16,121 bases of DNA, from positions 1 to 16,121 of the forward strand of contig CAZGSD010000015.1 of assembly GCA_964528305.1 (NCBI GenBank), read 5' to 3'. Of this stretch, positions 6,664-14,256 are shown piece by piece. The notes beneath the pieces were generated by a model. That model worked only from the letters and a program-made list of their open reading frames with translations, was not told the DNA's origin and did not search any database. Both the position numbers and the translations under genes were made by a program. Position 1 is the stretch's first letter, and each line of letters starts with the position of its first letter. The stretch is from CAZGSD01 sp964528305. GTDB lineage: Bacteria; Patescibacteriota; Gracilibacteria; UBA1369.

Positions 6664-7695
6664 CTAGACCCTTAGCGAAGCGCGAAAACCCCTGAAGTCA
6701 TCGGGAACATCCACAAAGTCCTCAATGACGCCCACTAAATCGCCATAGCAATCACCGATCAGGGCGATACTGGCATTTCTTTTGTCAGGGGGTGTTTTTA
6801 TCCAGCACCCGGTAGACAAATCAAATTTCTCACCTTTATTCTGCAAGATTTGCTCATATTCAGCTTCATTGGCAATGAGATCCGCTCCCAGGGCGGCCAC
6901 CATATCCACGGCATTGCCATTACAAGCTCCTCCTCTCGCTTTGACCTTTTCCTCTGCTTCACCGTCATAAACACAGTTGCGGGCGCTGGCAGGAACTTCG
7001 CTGGACGCGGTGATAAACTGATATTCGCCGGTCTTTTGGTCGTAATCAAAAACGTCCATTTCATGGCCGGCATCTTCCAGTTTTTGCAGAGATTGCAGCT
7101 TTTCAGGGAAGGCTTGCAGCCTGACCTCAACCTGTGTCCACTGCAGGCCGGGATGACGATTCATATGCATTTCGAAACGTTGCTTCAAAGTAGCCATCAA
7201 AGCAGCATATTCCAAAGACTCCAGACTGCGGGATGAAACATCTGTCCGAGCAGCCTGATAAAGTAAATTTCCTACTGCCGCATGTATTTCTAAACGCAGA
7301 CTTTGCGGCAAATCTCCCACCCCAGCCTCCAATTGCTGCATCATGGCATGATCACATTGGCCTTTCAATAATTCATATTCTCCCAGCAATTGACGTATTT
7401 GCTGATATTTAGGATCAGCATTTATCACTTCCGTGACAGGCCCCTCAGACGAGAAACCTAAAAATCGTTTTACTTTACGCACAAAACCCCCATGAGACAC
7501 CCCGCCCCCAGACAAAGCGATACCAGCCAAATTACCCAATTCTCTTTCTATCTCAAACAGCCGTTGCAGTATCTGCTGTTTCTGCTCCAGACTCTGTCCA
7601 AATCCCGGTCCACGAGCCGAGATTTGCAAACCACCGCGCGGCGAAGCCGGTGGATCTGAGGGGGGACGCTGCATGTGCTGGGAACCAAATAACAT
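6664..7695 (-). CDS. Protein with DUF4256-like C-terminal domain and helical N-terminal extension
   Basis: This 343-residue protein has no signal peptide or membrane helix, so is probably cytoplasmic. The C-terminal part (about 168-343) matches the DUF4256 pattern as I remember it: LKQRFEMHMNRHPGLQW (170-186), SLQKLEDAG then D.FDYD.KTGEY (202-225), SSEVP (231-235), AVDMVAALG (262-270), a WIKTP motif (298-302) and the terminal FRGFRASLRV. Several residues typical of the family are changed, so it is divergent, and its function is unknown. The N-terminal 165 residues are extra: a Pro/Gly-rich start, a helix near 35-57 and another near 95-125. It is 21 bases after the FimT-like gene, last in the pilus operon. 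The start could also be Met8. The domain call is from memory of the family. Confidence 0.7.
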   Translation of the reverse strand: MLFGSQHMQRPPSDPPASPRGGLQISARGPGFGQSLEQKQQILQRLFEIERELGNLAGIALSGGGVSHGGFVRKVKRFLGFSSEGPVTEVINADPKYQQIRQLLGEYELLKGQCDHAMMQQLEAGVGDLPQSLRLEIHAAVGNLLYQAARTDVSSRSLESLEYAALMATLKQRFEMHMNRHPGLQWTQVEVRLQAFPEKLQSLQKLEDAGHEMDVFDYDQKTGEYQFITASSEVPASARNCVYDGEAEEKVKARGGACNGNAVDMVAALGADLIANEAEYEQILQNKGEKFDLSTGCWIKTPPDKRNASIALIGDCYGDLVGVIEDFVDVPDDFRGFRASLRV

Positions 7696-7716
7696 ATTTT
7701 TTTCAAAAATTATCCC

Positions 7717-8349
7717 CTACAATCTCTTCACCGCTCCAGTACTCAAATCAAATCGCACTCTTTTCTGGGAACTCTCAGCGCCACCCCCGCCCGAACTACT
7801 CGAAACAGCATCCAGCCGCCCCACCTGCCCCACCGCAAACTCCACCACCTCAGCCGGCGCCCGAGTCAACTTTTCCACACTCTCACTATAAATCTGTCCA
7901 AAAGGCGGCTTAAAATAAAAAGTCCGCGCCACCTCATCCCCAACTATAATAAAACGCCCATCAAAAACATCAGACTTCACCCATCCCGCAGCATCATCCT
8001 TCAACACCTCACAACTATCCACCTGCCCACTCTCCGCATCCAACGCAATATATTTACTCTGCCCGGTAAACAACCCCCCCTGAGTCCCACCCACCAACCG
8101 CACCACCTGACATTGCAACCCGGCCGCCTCACCACTCCCCACCACCCGTCCACTTTTGGCCAACACCTGCGCCTCACGCAAAGTAGCAACCAAAGTGTCA
8201 GCCGCAAAATCCAGCTTCAACCTCTCCTGCACATTGGCAAAATTAGCCACCGCCAGCAAAGTCATCATCATGATGATGGACATCACCACCAGCAGCTCTA
8301 TCAAAGTAAATGCCGCGCGCTCCCTGATTGTCCGACATCTTTCGCGCAT
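7717..8349 (-). CDS. FimT/GspH-like minor prepilin
   Basis: This 210-residue prepilin has a 13-residue basic leader and the signal A13|FTLIELLVVMSIIMMM with Glu18 at +5. The residue before the cut is Ala rather than Gly. The helix runs on into LLAVANFANVQERLKLDFAADTLVATLREAQVLAKSG. This 'A..l...l..aq..A...g' layout is characteristic of GspH/FimT pseudopilins. The C-terminal region includes TFYFKPPFGQIYS, where GspH/FimT proteins often carry a 'f.p.G' segment. It lies 14 bases after pilC and 21 before the DUF4256-like gene, clearly in one unit. FimT is the likeliest equivalent; in competence-type systems FimT binds DNA at the pilus tip, but nothing in this sequence proves that role. Confidence 0.78.
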   Translation of the reverse strand: MRERCRTIRERAAFTLIELLVVMSIIMMMTLLAVANFANVQERLKLDFAADTLVATLREAQVLAKSGRVVGSGEAAGLQCQVVRLVGGTQGGLFTGQSKYIALDAESGQVDSCEVLKDDAAGWVKSDVFDGRFIIVGDEVARTFYFKPPFGQIYSESVEKLTRAPAEVVEFAVGQVGRLDAVSSSSGGGGAESSQKRVRFDLSTGAVKRL

Positions 8350-8363
8350 AAAAAGTTTTAGAA

Positions 8364-9551
8364 TTAAACCAAAGTAGTCAATTTAAACACCGGCGTCAGT
8401 ATGGCCAGCGCCAACATGGCCACCGTCACACCCACCATCACTATCATCACCGGTTCAAACAAACTCATCAAACGTTTCAAACTATGATCAATTTCCCTAT
8501 CAAAATGTTCAGCTATTTTTTCGGAAATCTTACCCATCGAAGCAGTCTGCTCACCCACCGCCAACATTTGTGTCACTGTTTCGGAAAATAAAAAGGGCGT
8601 GTCCATCAGCGCACCGGAAATTTTTTCACCATTTTTCACCCGCGAAATCACCTCCCAGGTTTTCAGAGAATACAGCTGAGAAGACAAACTTTGAGCAATA
8701 ATTTCCAGCGATTTAATCACCGGCAAACCGGATTCCATCAATATACCCAATGTGGCCACGAAGCGCAGCACATAAACCTTGCGCAGCAATTCACCTATCA
8801 CCGGAAATTTCAATTTAAAAATATCCCAGCCATATTTGCCCGACTCGGATTCTTTCCAGATTTTAAACAGAAAATACCCGGCCAGCAGCCCCAAAATAAT
8901 AGCCCACCAATACGACACCAACACGCTGGAAATACCCAGCAAAATTTTGGTCATGATAGGAAAATCCTCTTCTTTTAAGCCTCCCTGTTTCAAAAGCCCC
9001 ACCAGTGATGGAATCACAAAAACCATCATACCACTGGCCGCCAGTATCAACACAGCCAGCACGGCCGAAGGATAAATAGCCGCCGTAATCAATTTGATCT
9101 GCAATTCATTGGATTTATCCAGCTGCGCCGAAAGTTTGAAAAGCATTTTGTCCAGATTACCGGCCGCCTCACCGGAGCGCACCACACCCATTTCCATATC
9201 CCCAAACACATCGGGGAAGCGAGACATGGCCAGCGACAGGGCACTACCCTGTTTCAGATTATAAGTAATAGTATTCAAAATCCTGGCAAAACGCACACTG
9301 TCTGTCTTGGTAGCCAAGATGGTCATGGCGCCAATCACCGGTATACCGGCATCAATCATCACGGCCAGTAAATGGAAAAAATAGGCCTTTTCCTGTAGAG
9401 AAATTTTCTGATGATCAATCAAAAAATCATTCAAACGCGTCAGCAAACCGGCCTGGGAATTGTCATACAAGCCATAAATCACCGCCCGGCTGGCATCCAC
9501 TTTGCCCGCGCTTTTTAGAGATTCTATTAATTTTTTATTCTGATTTTCCAT
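8364..9551 (-). CDS. pilC: Type IV pilus inner-membrane platform protein PilC (GspF family)
   Basis: PilC is the polytopic inner-membrane platform that couples cytoplasmic assembly/retraction ATPases to pilin polymerisation. At 395 residues it is close to the family size of about 400. It has two GspF domains, about 55-180 and 262-388. The first shows LLAVMIDAGIPV and F.DMEMGVVRSGEAAGNLDKML; the second shows LRFVATLGILMESGLPV and MLAVGEQTASMG. Three membrane segments are seen at about 159-183, 205-230 and 365-389. It follows the PilO-like gene after 56 bases, where the transcript is G-rich, and is followed after 14 bases by the FimT-like prepilin. No matching ATPase gene is in the window. Confidence 0.95.
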   Translation of the reverse strand: MENQNKKLIESLKSAGKVDASRAVIYGLYDNSQAGLLTRLNDFLIDHQKISLQEKAYFFHLLAVMIDAGIPVIGAMTILATKTDSVRFARILNTITYNLKQGSALSLAMSRFPDVFGDMEMGVVRSGEAAGNLDKMLFKLSAQLDKSNELQIKLITAAIYPSAVLAVLILAASGMMVFVIPSLVGLLKQGGLKEEDFPIMTKILLGISSVLVSYWWAIILGLLAGYFLFKIWKESESGKYGWDIFKLKFPVIGELLRKVYVLRFVATLGILMESGLPVIKSLEIIAQSLSSQLYSLKTWEVISRVKNGEKISGALMDTPFLFSETVTQMLAVGEQTASMGKISEKIAEHFDREIDHSLKRLMSLFEPVMIVMVGVTVAMLALAILTPVFKLTTLV

Positions 9552-9607
9552 TTTGCTCTACAATTTTTATTTAAATTTTCACTCACCCGCTTGCCCCTCA
9601 TACCCCC

Positions 9608-10147
9608 CTAAATTCCCTTCTGGAAATAAGCTTCCACGCTGATATTAAAATTAATTCTTTCCAGATTTTCCGTACGCCCAAATTGCACAGTAATATTTTT
9701 GACCAGCAATTTGCGTGAAGAATTTTCCAAACCCTTGAGCAAACGCTGCAAATCACCTTCACTGCCAGTCATGCTGATATTCACAGTAGCTTTTTTGATA
9801 GCTTCATTGGAATTAAAAGGAATGGCAAAACTGATACTGCCAACATTGACATCATTTTTACTGGCAATATCAGTAATCAACGAAAGCAGCCTGTCTTGTT
9901 CCAGTTTTTCCGGTATGGCAGTGAGCACCGTAGCTTGGCTAATCTCACCACTACCAGCCAATTTGGCTTGAGCAGATTTGAGTGTTTCCAAAGTCTGAGT
10001 CAATTGATCCCTATCATTGCGACGGGCCTGTTCAGTGACCTGCAAAGCTGTCACATCATCCAGATTGGGCTTGAACCAAAACAGTCCAATCACGACCAGG
10101 GCGAGCAGTAGGACCAAACTGATTATAGAAGAATTTTTCTTATTCAT
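9608..10147 (-). CDS. PilO-like pilus alignment protein
   Basis: This 179-residue bitopic membrane protein has a short cytoplasmic tail (MNKKNSS), a membrane helix (about 7-25), a coiled-coil-like region (about 35-65, QVTEQARRNDRDQLTQTLETL) and an extracytoplasmic domain. The domain contains IPEKLEQDRLLSLITDIASKN and strand-forming segments (VNVGSISFAIPF, ATVNISMTGSEGDLQRLLKGLEN), the pattern of PilO/GspM ferredoxin-like domains. PilO forms a dimer with PilN and links platform and motor to the envelope. It follows the PilN-like gene after 15 bases. Sequence similarity in this family is low, so the call rests on architecture and position between pilN and pilC. Confidence 0.75.
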   Translation of the reverse strand: MNKKNSSIISLVLLLALVVIGLFWFKPNLDDVTALQVTEQARRNDRDQLTQTLETLKSAQAKLAGSGEISQATVLTAIPEKLEQDRLLSLITDIASKNDVNVGSISFAIPFNSNEAIKKATVNISMTGSEGDLQRLLKGLENSSRKLLVKNITVQFGRTENLERINFNISVEAYFQKGI

Positions 10148-10162
10148 GTGGGTAAATCTTGA

Positions 10163-10834
10163 TTATTTATTTTGAATACGTGGAACTTTGTTTTCTTGGG
10201 ATAAAGGCTGAGCGGTCAGACCAGCCGCGCCGGTATCAGGTTTTTCATAATCCATATTGAGCACGAAACTGAGAGAAGAAGTCCCATTTTCATTTTGCCC
10301 CTTGGAAATGGAAGGCACATACACATCCTTGAAAAAGACGCTATTGTTGAAAGTAGCTATCAATTTGGCCACATTATCAAAAAGCGCGACACTAGAAGGC
10401 TGCGTGACAGCATTGAGAGCAATACGCCCTTTACCGGAACCGGAATAAGACAATACATCTATCTGTTTGCGTCCGGAAGCATCGCTGGGAATCAATTTAT
10501 TTACCTCAGCTATCACATCCGACCAGCGAATTTCCTCAGCGGTAATTTTGGCCAAAGCTTCAGTGGCATTTTTGCTCACCTCCACTTTGCCATCACGATA
10601 TTTATTCACCTCTTGCTGTAATACAACGATTTCCTGCTCCAATTTGGTAGTATTGGCCAGTACGCTGCCTTTTTGCACTGCCAGAAAAACGCCATATAGA
10701 GTAATGCCTACCACCAGAAATAGTAGAACTAAATTGGCCGGATTACTTTTGACGATTTTGGCTGTGACCGGACTGGACTGCTGGGCCTCGGGACTACCAG
10801 CCCCCTCCATGCCACCATTGTTTAATATTGCCAT
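10163..10834 (-). CDS. PilN-like pilus alignment protein
   Basis: This 223-residue protein has a Gly/Ser/Pro-rich cytoplasmic N-terminus, one membrane helix (about 34-54), a coiled-coil stretch (about 62-95, TTKLEQEIVVLQQEVNKYRDG) and a periplasm-side alpha/beta domain. That domain includes EIRWSDVIAEVNKLIPSD, which recalls the 'W..lL..la..iP' motif of PilN/GspL-type proteins, then strands (IDVLSYSGSGKGRIALNAV) and FKDVYVPSIS. First gene of the operon pilN-pilO-pilC-fimT-DUF4256, read from a promoter 30 bases upstream. PilM, its usual cytoplasmic partner, is not adjacent because the divergent gene here is the RNHCP protein. Function is inferred from architecture and order. Confidence 0.75.
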   Translation of the reverse strand: MAILNNGGMEGAGSPEAQQSSPVTAKIVKSNPANLVLLFLVVGITLYGVFLAVQKGSVLANTTKLEQEIVVLQQEVNKYRDGKVEVSKNATEALAKITAEEIRWSDVIAEVNKLIPSDASGRKQIDVLSYSGSGKGRIALNAVTQPSSVALFDNVAKLIATFNNSVFFKDVYVPSISKGQNENGTSSLSFVLNMDYEKPDTGAAGLTAQPLSQENKVPRIQNK

Positions 10835-10863
10835 ATTTAGCTATTTAGTGTTTTAATCTAATT

Positions 10864-10892
10864 ATTATAGCACAATACAGCAGCGCTCGCAA
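10864..10892 (-). promoter_or_regulatory. Promoter of the pilN-pilO-pilC operon
   Basis: On the minus strand a perfect TATAAT (10864-10869) with TGC upstream (10870-10872) forms an extended -10. A TTGCGA -35-like hexamer (10887-10892) stands 17 bases away. Predicted start near 10857, about 23 bases before the ATG at 10834. It lies in the 71-base divergent gap with the RNHCP gene; no convincing plus-strand promoter was found there. Confidence 0.7.
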
Positions 10893-10905
10893 AGCCATCT
10901 GGCCT

Positions 10906-11220
10906 ATGATTCACAATAACTCTCCATTCACTTGCCTCCACTGCCAGCGGCCTGTCCCACCCGCCGAGCAAACCTGTCGCAATCACTGTCCCTATTGCCT
11001 GTTTTCACGGCATGTCGATCTGCTCACGCCCGGTGACCGCCAAAGCGACTGCCTTGGCATGATGGAACCAGTACGCCTGGATCAAAACAGTAAAAAGGGT
11101 TGGATGGTCTTCCATCAATGTTTACAATGCGGCAAAGAAATAGCCAATAAAACCGCCCATGACGACTCCAGCGAAGCTCTCATCGAGCTTTCTAAAAAAA
11201 GCAATATCAGCCAAAGTTAA
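10906..11220 (+). CDS. RNHCP-domain zinc-ribbon-like protein
   Basis: This 104-residue protein carries the family signature: FTC..C (Cys10, Cys13), CRNHCPYCL (Cys24, Cys28, Cys31), the following SRHVD, and HQCLQCGKE (Cys72, Cys75). Eight cysteines in all and paired CxxC motifs suggest zinc binding. RNHCP is a domain of unknown function; family-level knowledge stops there. Its 3' end overlaps the start of tilS by 62 bases in another frame, so the two are co-transcribed and may be translationally coupled. The last 25 residues (after HDD) are polar and little constrained, as expected where the overlap lies. No Shine-Dalgarno motif is seen before the ATG. Confidence 0.88.
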   Translation: MIHNNSPFTCLHCQRPVPPAEQTCRNHCPYCLFSRHVDLLTPGDRQSDCLGMMEPVRLDQNSKKGWMVFHQCLQCGKEIANKTAHDDSSEALIELSKKSNISQS

Positions 11221-12187
11221 GCCAAGCGCCAGGCTAATACTTGGTATTTCCGGCGGTCCGGATTCAGTGGCTTTGCTGCATCTGCTTCTGGAAGCGGGGT
11301 TCCGCCCAATTTTAGCCCATGTTAATTACCATCTGCGCGGCCGATCCAGCGATTTGGATCAAAAGTTGGTGGAAAAATTAGCAAATCAGCATGGACTGGA
11401 ATTGCACGTCTTGCCAGCCCACCCCAAAAAACTATCCGGCAATCTGGAAGCCAATTGCCGTCAATTAAGATACGAATTTTTTGAAACAGTCCGAACCGCC
11501 GCGCAGGCCGATGCCATACTCACCGCCCACACTCTCGACGACCGCGTCGAAACTTTTTTGCTAAACCTCAGCCGCGGCGCCAGCCTGCGCGGCTTCACCA
11601 GCATTCAAGCCTGGGATGACAAACGCCGATTACTGCGGCCCTTGTTAGAATTCCCCAAAAGCACCCTGCTCAATTATCTAAAAACCCATCACTACACTTA
11701 CCGACTCGACAAAAGCAACGCTGACACCAAATTTTCGCGTAACTTCATCCGCCACAAAATCATCCCACTTTTTCAAAAGTTAAATCCCAATTTCACCCAA
11801 ACAATCAGCACCAACCTGGAAAACCTCAACGAAAACCTCAACATCATCGATGTCCAAACCACCACCTGGCTGGACCAAAACCTCCACAGCACCCCCACCT
11901 CCCACACTTTCCCCCTGGACCAATTTCTCCAGGAACCGTCAGCCCTGCAAAAAAACCTCCTCCGCCAACTTTTTCATAAACTCAACGACTCCAGCCTCAC
12001 CACCCACACCCTCCAGGAAATCCTCCACACACTACACAAAAACCGCGCCGGCCTGCGCAAAGAATTCGGCCCGGGCTACAATCTGCAAATACGCAAATTC
12101 CCAACTCCCAATCCACGCGGATATAAACGACAGGTAATCATAGAAGCTCTGCAAATCAGTTTTTACAAGGCGTCAAAAAAAATCTGA
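11159..12187 (+). CDS. tilS: tRNA(Ile)-lysidine synthetase
   Basis: TilS joins lysine to C34 of tRNA-Ile(CAU) using ATP, changing its codon reading from AUG to AUA; it is cytoplasmic and normally essential. This 342-residue protein shows the PP-loop SGGPDS (31-36), AHVNYHLRG (53-61), TAHTLDDRVET (122-132), LRPLL (159-163), a DKSN element (184-187) and RNFIRHKIIP (194-203). The C-terminal third is weakly conserved and probably a short form of the substrate-binding domain. The ATG at 11159 puts 30 residues before the PP-loop, normal for the family. The last 15 codons before the stop are the left arm of, or lie within, a 118-nt palindrome (12143-12260). Confidence 0.95.
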   Translation: MTTPAKLSSSFLKKAISAKVKPSARLILGISGGPDSVALLHLLLEAGFRPILAHVNYHLRGRSSDLDQKLVEKLANQHGLELHVLPAHPKKLSGNLEANCRQLRYEFFETVRTAAQADAILTAHTLDDRVETFLLNLSRGASLRGFTSIQAWDDKRRLLRPLLEFPKSTLLNYLKTHHYTYRLDKSNADTKFSRNFIRHKIIPLFQKLNPNFTQTISTNLENLNENLNIIDVQTTTWLDQNLHSTPTSHTFPLDQFLQEPSALQKNLLRQLFHKLNDSSLTTHTLQEILHTLHKNRAGLRKEFGPGYNLQIRKFPTPNPRGYKRQVIIEALQISFYKASKKI

Positions 12188-12260
12188 GGAGACAGTGTGC
12201 GCTACACGGCGACGAGGATTTTTTGCAGACAACGCAGTAAAAACTGATTTGCAGAGCTTC
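12143..12260. repeat. 118-nt inverted repeat covering the tilS 3' end
   Basis: Perfect 24-bp arms (12143-12166 and 12237-12260) flank a 70-nt centre. The centre contains a second pairing (AAAAAATC with GATTTTTT) and a tip GTGT/ACAC. The left arm and part of the centre are tilS codons; the right arm is non-coding and ends five bases before the ftsH promoter. It may act as a tilS transcript 3' end, but the T run is inside the structure rather than after it. Its origin as an inverted duplication of the tilS end is inferred. Confidence 0.85.
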
Positions 12261-12265
12261 CATAT

Positions 12266-12294
12266 TGTGAATTCTCCCATTCTCCATTAAAATA
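12266..12294 (+). promoter_or_regulatory. ftsH-hsp20 promoter
   Basis: TTGTGA (12266-12271) and TAAAAT (12289-12294) are separated by 17 bases. Predicted start near 12301, about 42 bases before the ftsH ATG at 12343. The -10 matches consensus at five of six positions. No heat-shock operator (CIRCE-type inverted repeat) is seen around it. Confidence 0.55.
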
Positions 12295-12342
12295 CACTGG
12301 CAGTAATTCCTGCTATTTTTTCACCGCTAAAATCCAAATTTC

Positions 12343-14238
12343 ATGGCTATTACCAAATCAAACGGCCCCAAACCAGGCTCCAACAATCTCTTTGCTTTTT
12401 TGGCTATCGCGCTAGCTCTATCAGCCCTGGCCATCATGTGGAACGGCTCTGGTTCAGAAGCAAAAAAAATCACCCTCAATCAGTTTTTGGAAGAAGTTCA
12501 AAATGGCAAAGTAGCCAAAATCACACTAGACACGGAATCTGACCGACTCAATGTGACTCGCGTTGATGGTTCAGAAATTTACACTTACAAAGAAGCAGCA
12601 GCCACGCTGGATGATGTGCTGAAAACCGTCCCCGAAGACATCAAAAAAGATATTGAAACAGATATACAGCCTATTTCCAATAATGCCTTTTGGCTGAGCC
12701 TGCTGATCAATATTCTGCCCATGCTGGTTATAGTCGGCTTCTTCCTCTTTATGATGAAACAAGCCCAGAGCAGCAATAATCAAGCCATGTCTTTTGGTAA
12801 AAGCAGAGCCAAATTATATGACAATGCCCGCAAAAAAACTCTTTTCACCGACATCGCCGGTGCCGAAGAAGCCAAACAAGAATTGGTGGAAATTGTCGAT
12901 TTCCTGAAAAACCCCGCCAAATACGTCCAGATGGGTGCTAAAATCCCCAAAGGCGTTCTGCTGGTAGGATCACCAGGTACAGGTAAAACACTGCTGGCCC
13001 GAGCCGTTGCCGGTGAAGCCAATGTACCATTTTTCACCATATCCGGTTCTGAATTCGTGGAAATGTTCGTGGGTGTGGGCGCCTCACGCGTACGGGATCT
13101 CTTCCGCAAAGCACAAAAAAATGCCCCCTGTATCATCTTTATCGACGAAATCGACGCCGTCGGCCGCCAGCGCGGTGCCGGACTTGGTGGCGGTAATGAC
13201 GAACGCGAACAGACACTCAATCAAATTCTCACCGAAATGGACGGTTTCGAGGGTGATACCGGTATCATAGTTATGGCAGCGACCAATCGTCCCGACGTAC
13301 TCGATCCAGCTTTGCTTCGCCCAGGCCGCTTCGACCGCCGCGTCATGGTAGACCTGCCCGATATCAAAGATCGCGAAGCAATTCTGCGCGTACATGGCCG
13401 CAACAAACCAATGGAAAAAGATATCAATATCACCACCATCGCCCAACACACTCCAGGTTTTTCCGGAGCAGATCTGGAAAATGTCATGAATGAAGCCGCC
13501 ATCATGGCCGCCAAAGAAGATCGCAAACAAATCACCCAGGATGATTTACAGGAAGCGGTAGAAAAAGTCATGATGGGCCCCGAACGAAAATCCCGAGGTC
13601 TATCTGAAAAAGAAAAAATCCGCACCGCCTATCATGAAGTAGGCCATGCCATAGTCGGACATTCCACCAAAAACTGTGACCCAGTGCACAAAATCTCCAT
13701 CATTTCCCGCGGCATGGCCCTGGGTGTCACCTGGTTTTTACCGGAAGATGACAAACATCTCTACACTCGCTCCAAATTTTTTGATGAACTCTGTTCACTA
13801 TTTGGCGGTTATTGCGCCGAAATAGAATTCTTCGGTGAAATGAGCACTGGCGCCAGCAATGATTTGGAAAAAGCCACTGCCATCGCCACCAACATGGTCA
13901 CCAAATACGGCATGACCAGCGTTGGCCCCATCACATTGGGAGATCAAAGCGGCCATGAAGTATTTTTGGGCCGCGATCTGGGCCATGTCAAAAATTATTC
14001 CGAAGACACTGCCCGCAAAGTCGATGCCGAAGTAAAAAGGCTTTTGGAAGAAGCTCGCGATTATGCCGGCAATACCATCAAAAAACAAAAAGACCTGATC
14101 AAAAAAATCACCGAAGAATTATTGCGCAAAGAAAGTCTCACCCGCAGTGAATTCCTGACATTTTTTGGAGAAACCGAAGAACAAGACGATCAAAAAAGAG
14201 AGCTGCCAGTAGGCAAAAAGAAAAAACATAAAAAATAG
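12343..14238 (+). CDS. ftsH: ATP-dependent zinc metalloprotease FtsH
   Basis: FtsH is a membrane-anchored hexameric AAA+ protease that removes misassembled membrane proteins and short-lived regulators. This copy has 631 residues. In order: membrane helix (about 16-33), extracytoplasmic domain (about 40-110), second helix (about 115-137), AAA domain with Walker A GSPGTGKT (209-216), pore motif MFVGVG, Walker B IIFIDEID and the second region of homology NRPDVLDPALLRPGRFDR. The peptidase domain carries the zinc motif HEVGH (431-435) and the later ASNDLEKAT that supplies the third zinc ligand Asp. All key residues are intact. The C-terminus is a Lys-rich tail. It is read from its own promoter and hsp20 follows after 18 bases. 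Confidence 0.97.
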   Translation: MAITKSNGPKPGSNNLFAFLAIALALSALAIMWNGSGSEAKKITLNQFLEEVQNGKVAKITLDTESDRLNVTRVDGSEIYTYKEAAATLDDVLKTVPEDIKKDIETDIQPISNNAFWLSLLINILPMLVIVGFFLFMMKQAQSSNNQAMSFGKSRAKLYDNARKKTLFTDIAGAEEAKQELVEIVDFLKNPAKYVQMGAKIPKGVLLVGSPGTGKTLLARAVAGEANVPFFTISGSEFVEMFVGVGASRVRDLFRKAQKNAPCIIFIDEIDAVGRQRGAGLGGGNDEREQTLNQILTEMDGFEGDTGIIVMAATNRPDVLDPALLRPGRFDRRVMVDLPDIKDREAILRVHGRNKPMEKDINITTIAQHTPGFSGADLENVMNEAAIMAAKEDRKQITQDDLQEAVEKVMMGPERKSRGLSEKEKIRTAYHEVGHAIVGHSTKNCDPVHKISIISRGMALGVTWFLPEDDKHLYTRSKFFDELCSLFGGYCAEIEFFGEMSTGASNDLEKATAIATNMVTKYGMTSVGPITLGDQSGHEVFLGRDLGHVKNYSEDTARKVDAEVKRLLEEARDYAGNTIKKQKDLIKKITEELLRKESLTRSEFLTFFGETEEQDDQKRELPVGKKKKHKK

Positions 14239-14256
14239 TCTCAACACCTGCCAGCC

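Noticed and set aside
9530..9595. Short minus-strand frame between pilO and pilC (about 20 codons)
   Set aside because: It runs out of frame into pilC, is too short and has no signature; chance open frame.
12188..12342. CRISPR array or IS ends near the tilS palindrome
   Set aside because: There is only one inverted repeat pair, no direct repeats with regular spacing and no transposase frame.
13084..13530. 148-codon open frame antisense to ftsH
   Set aside because: It lies opposite the conserved AAA domain of FtsH; no start context or domain supports it.
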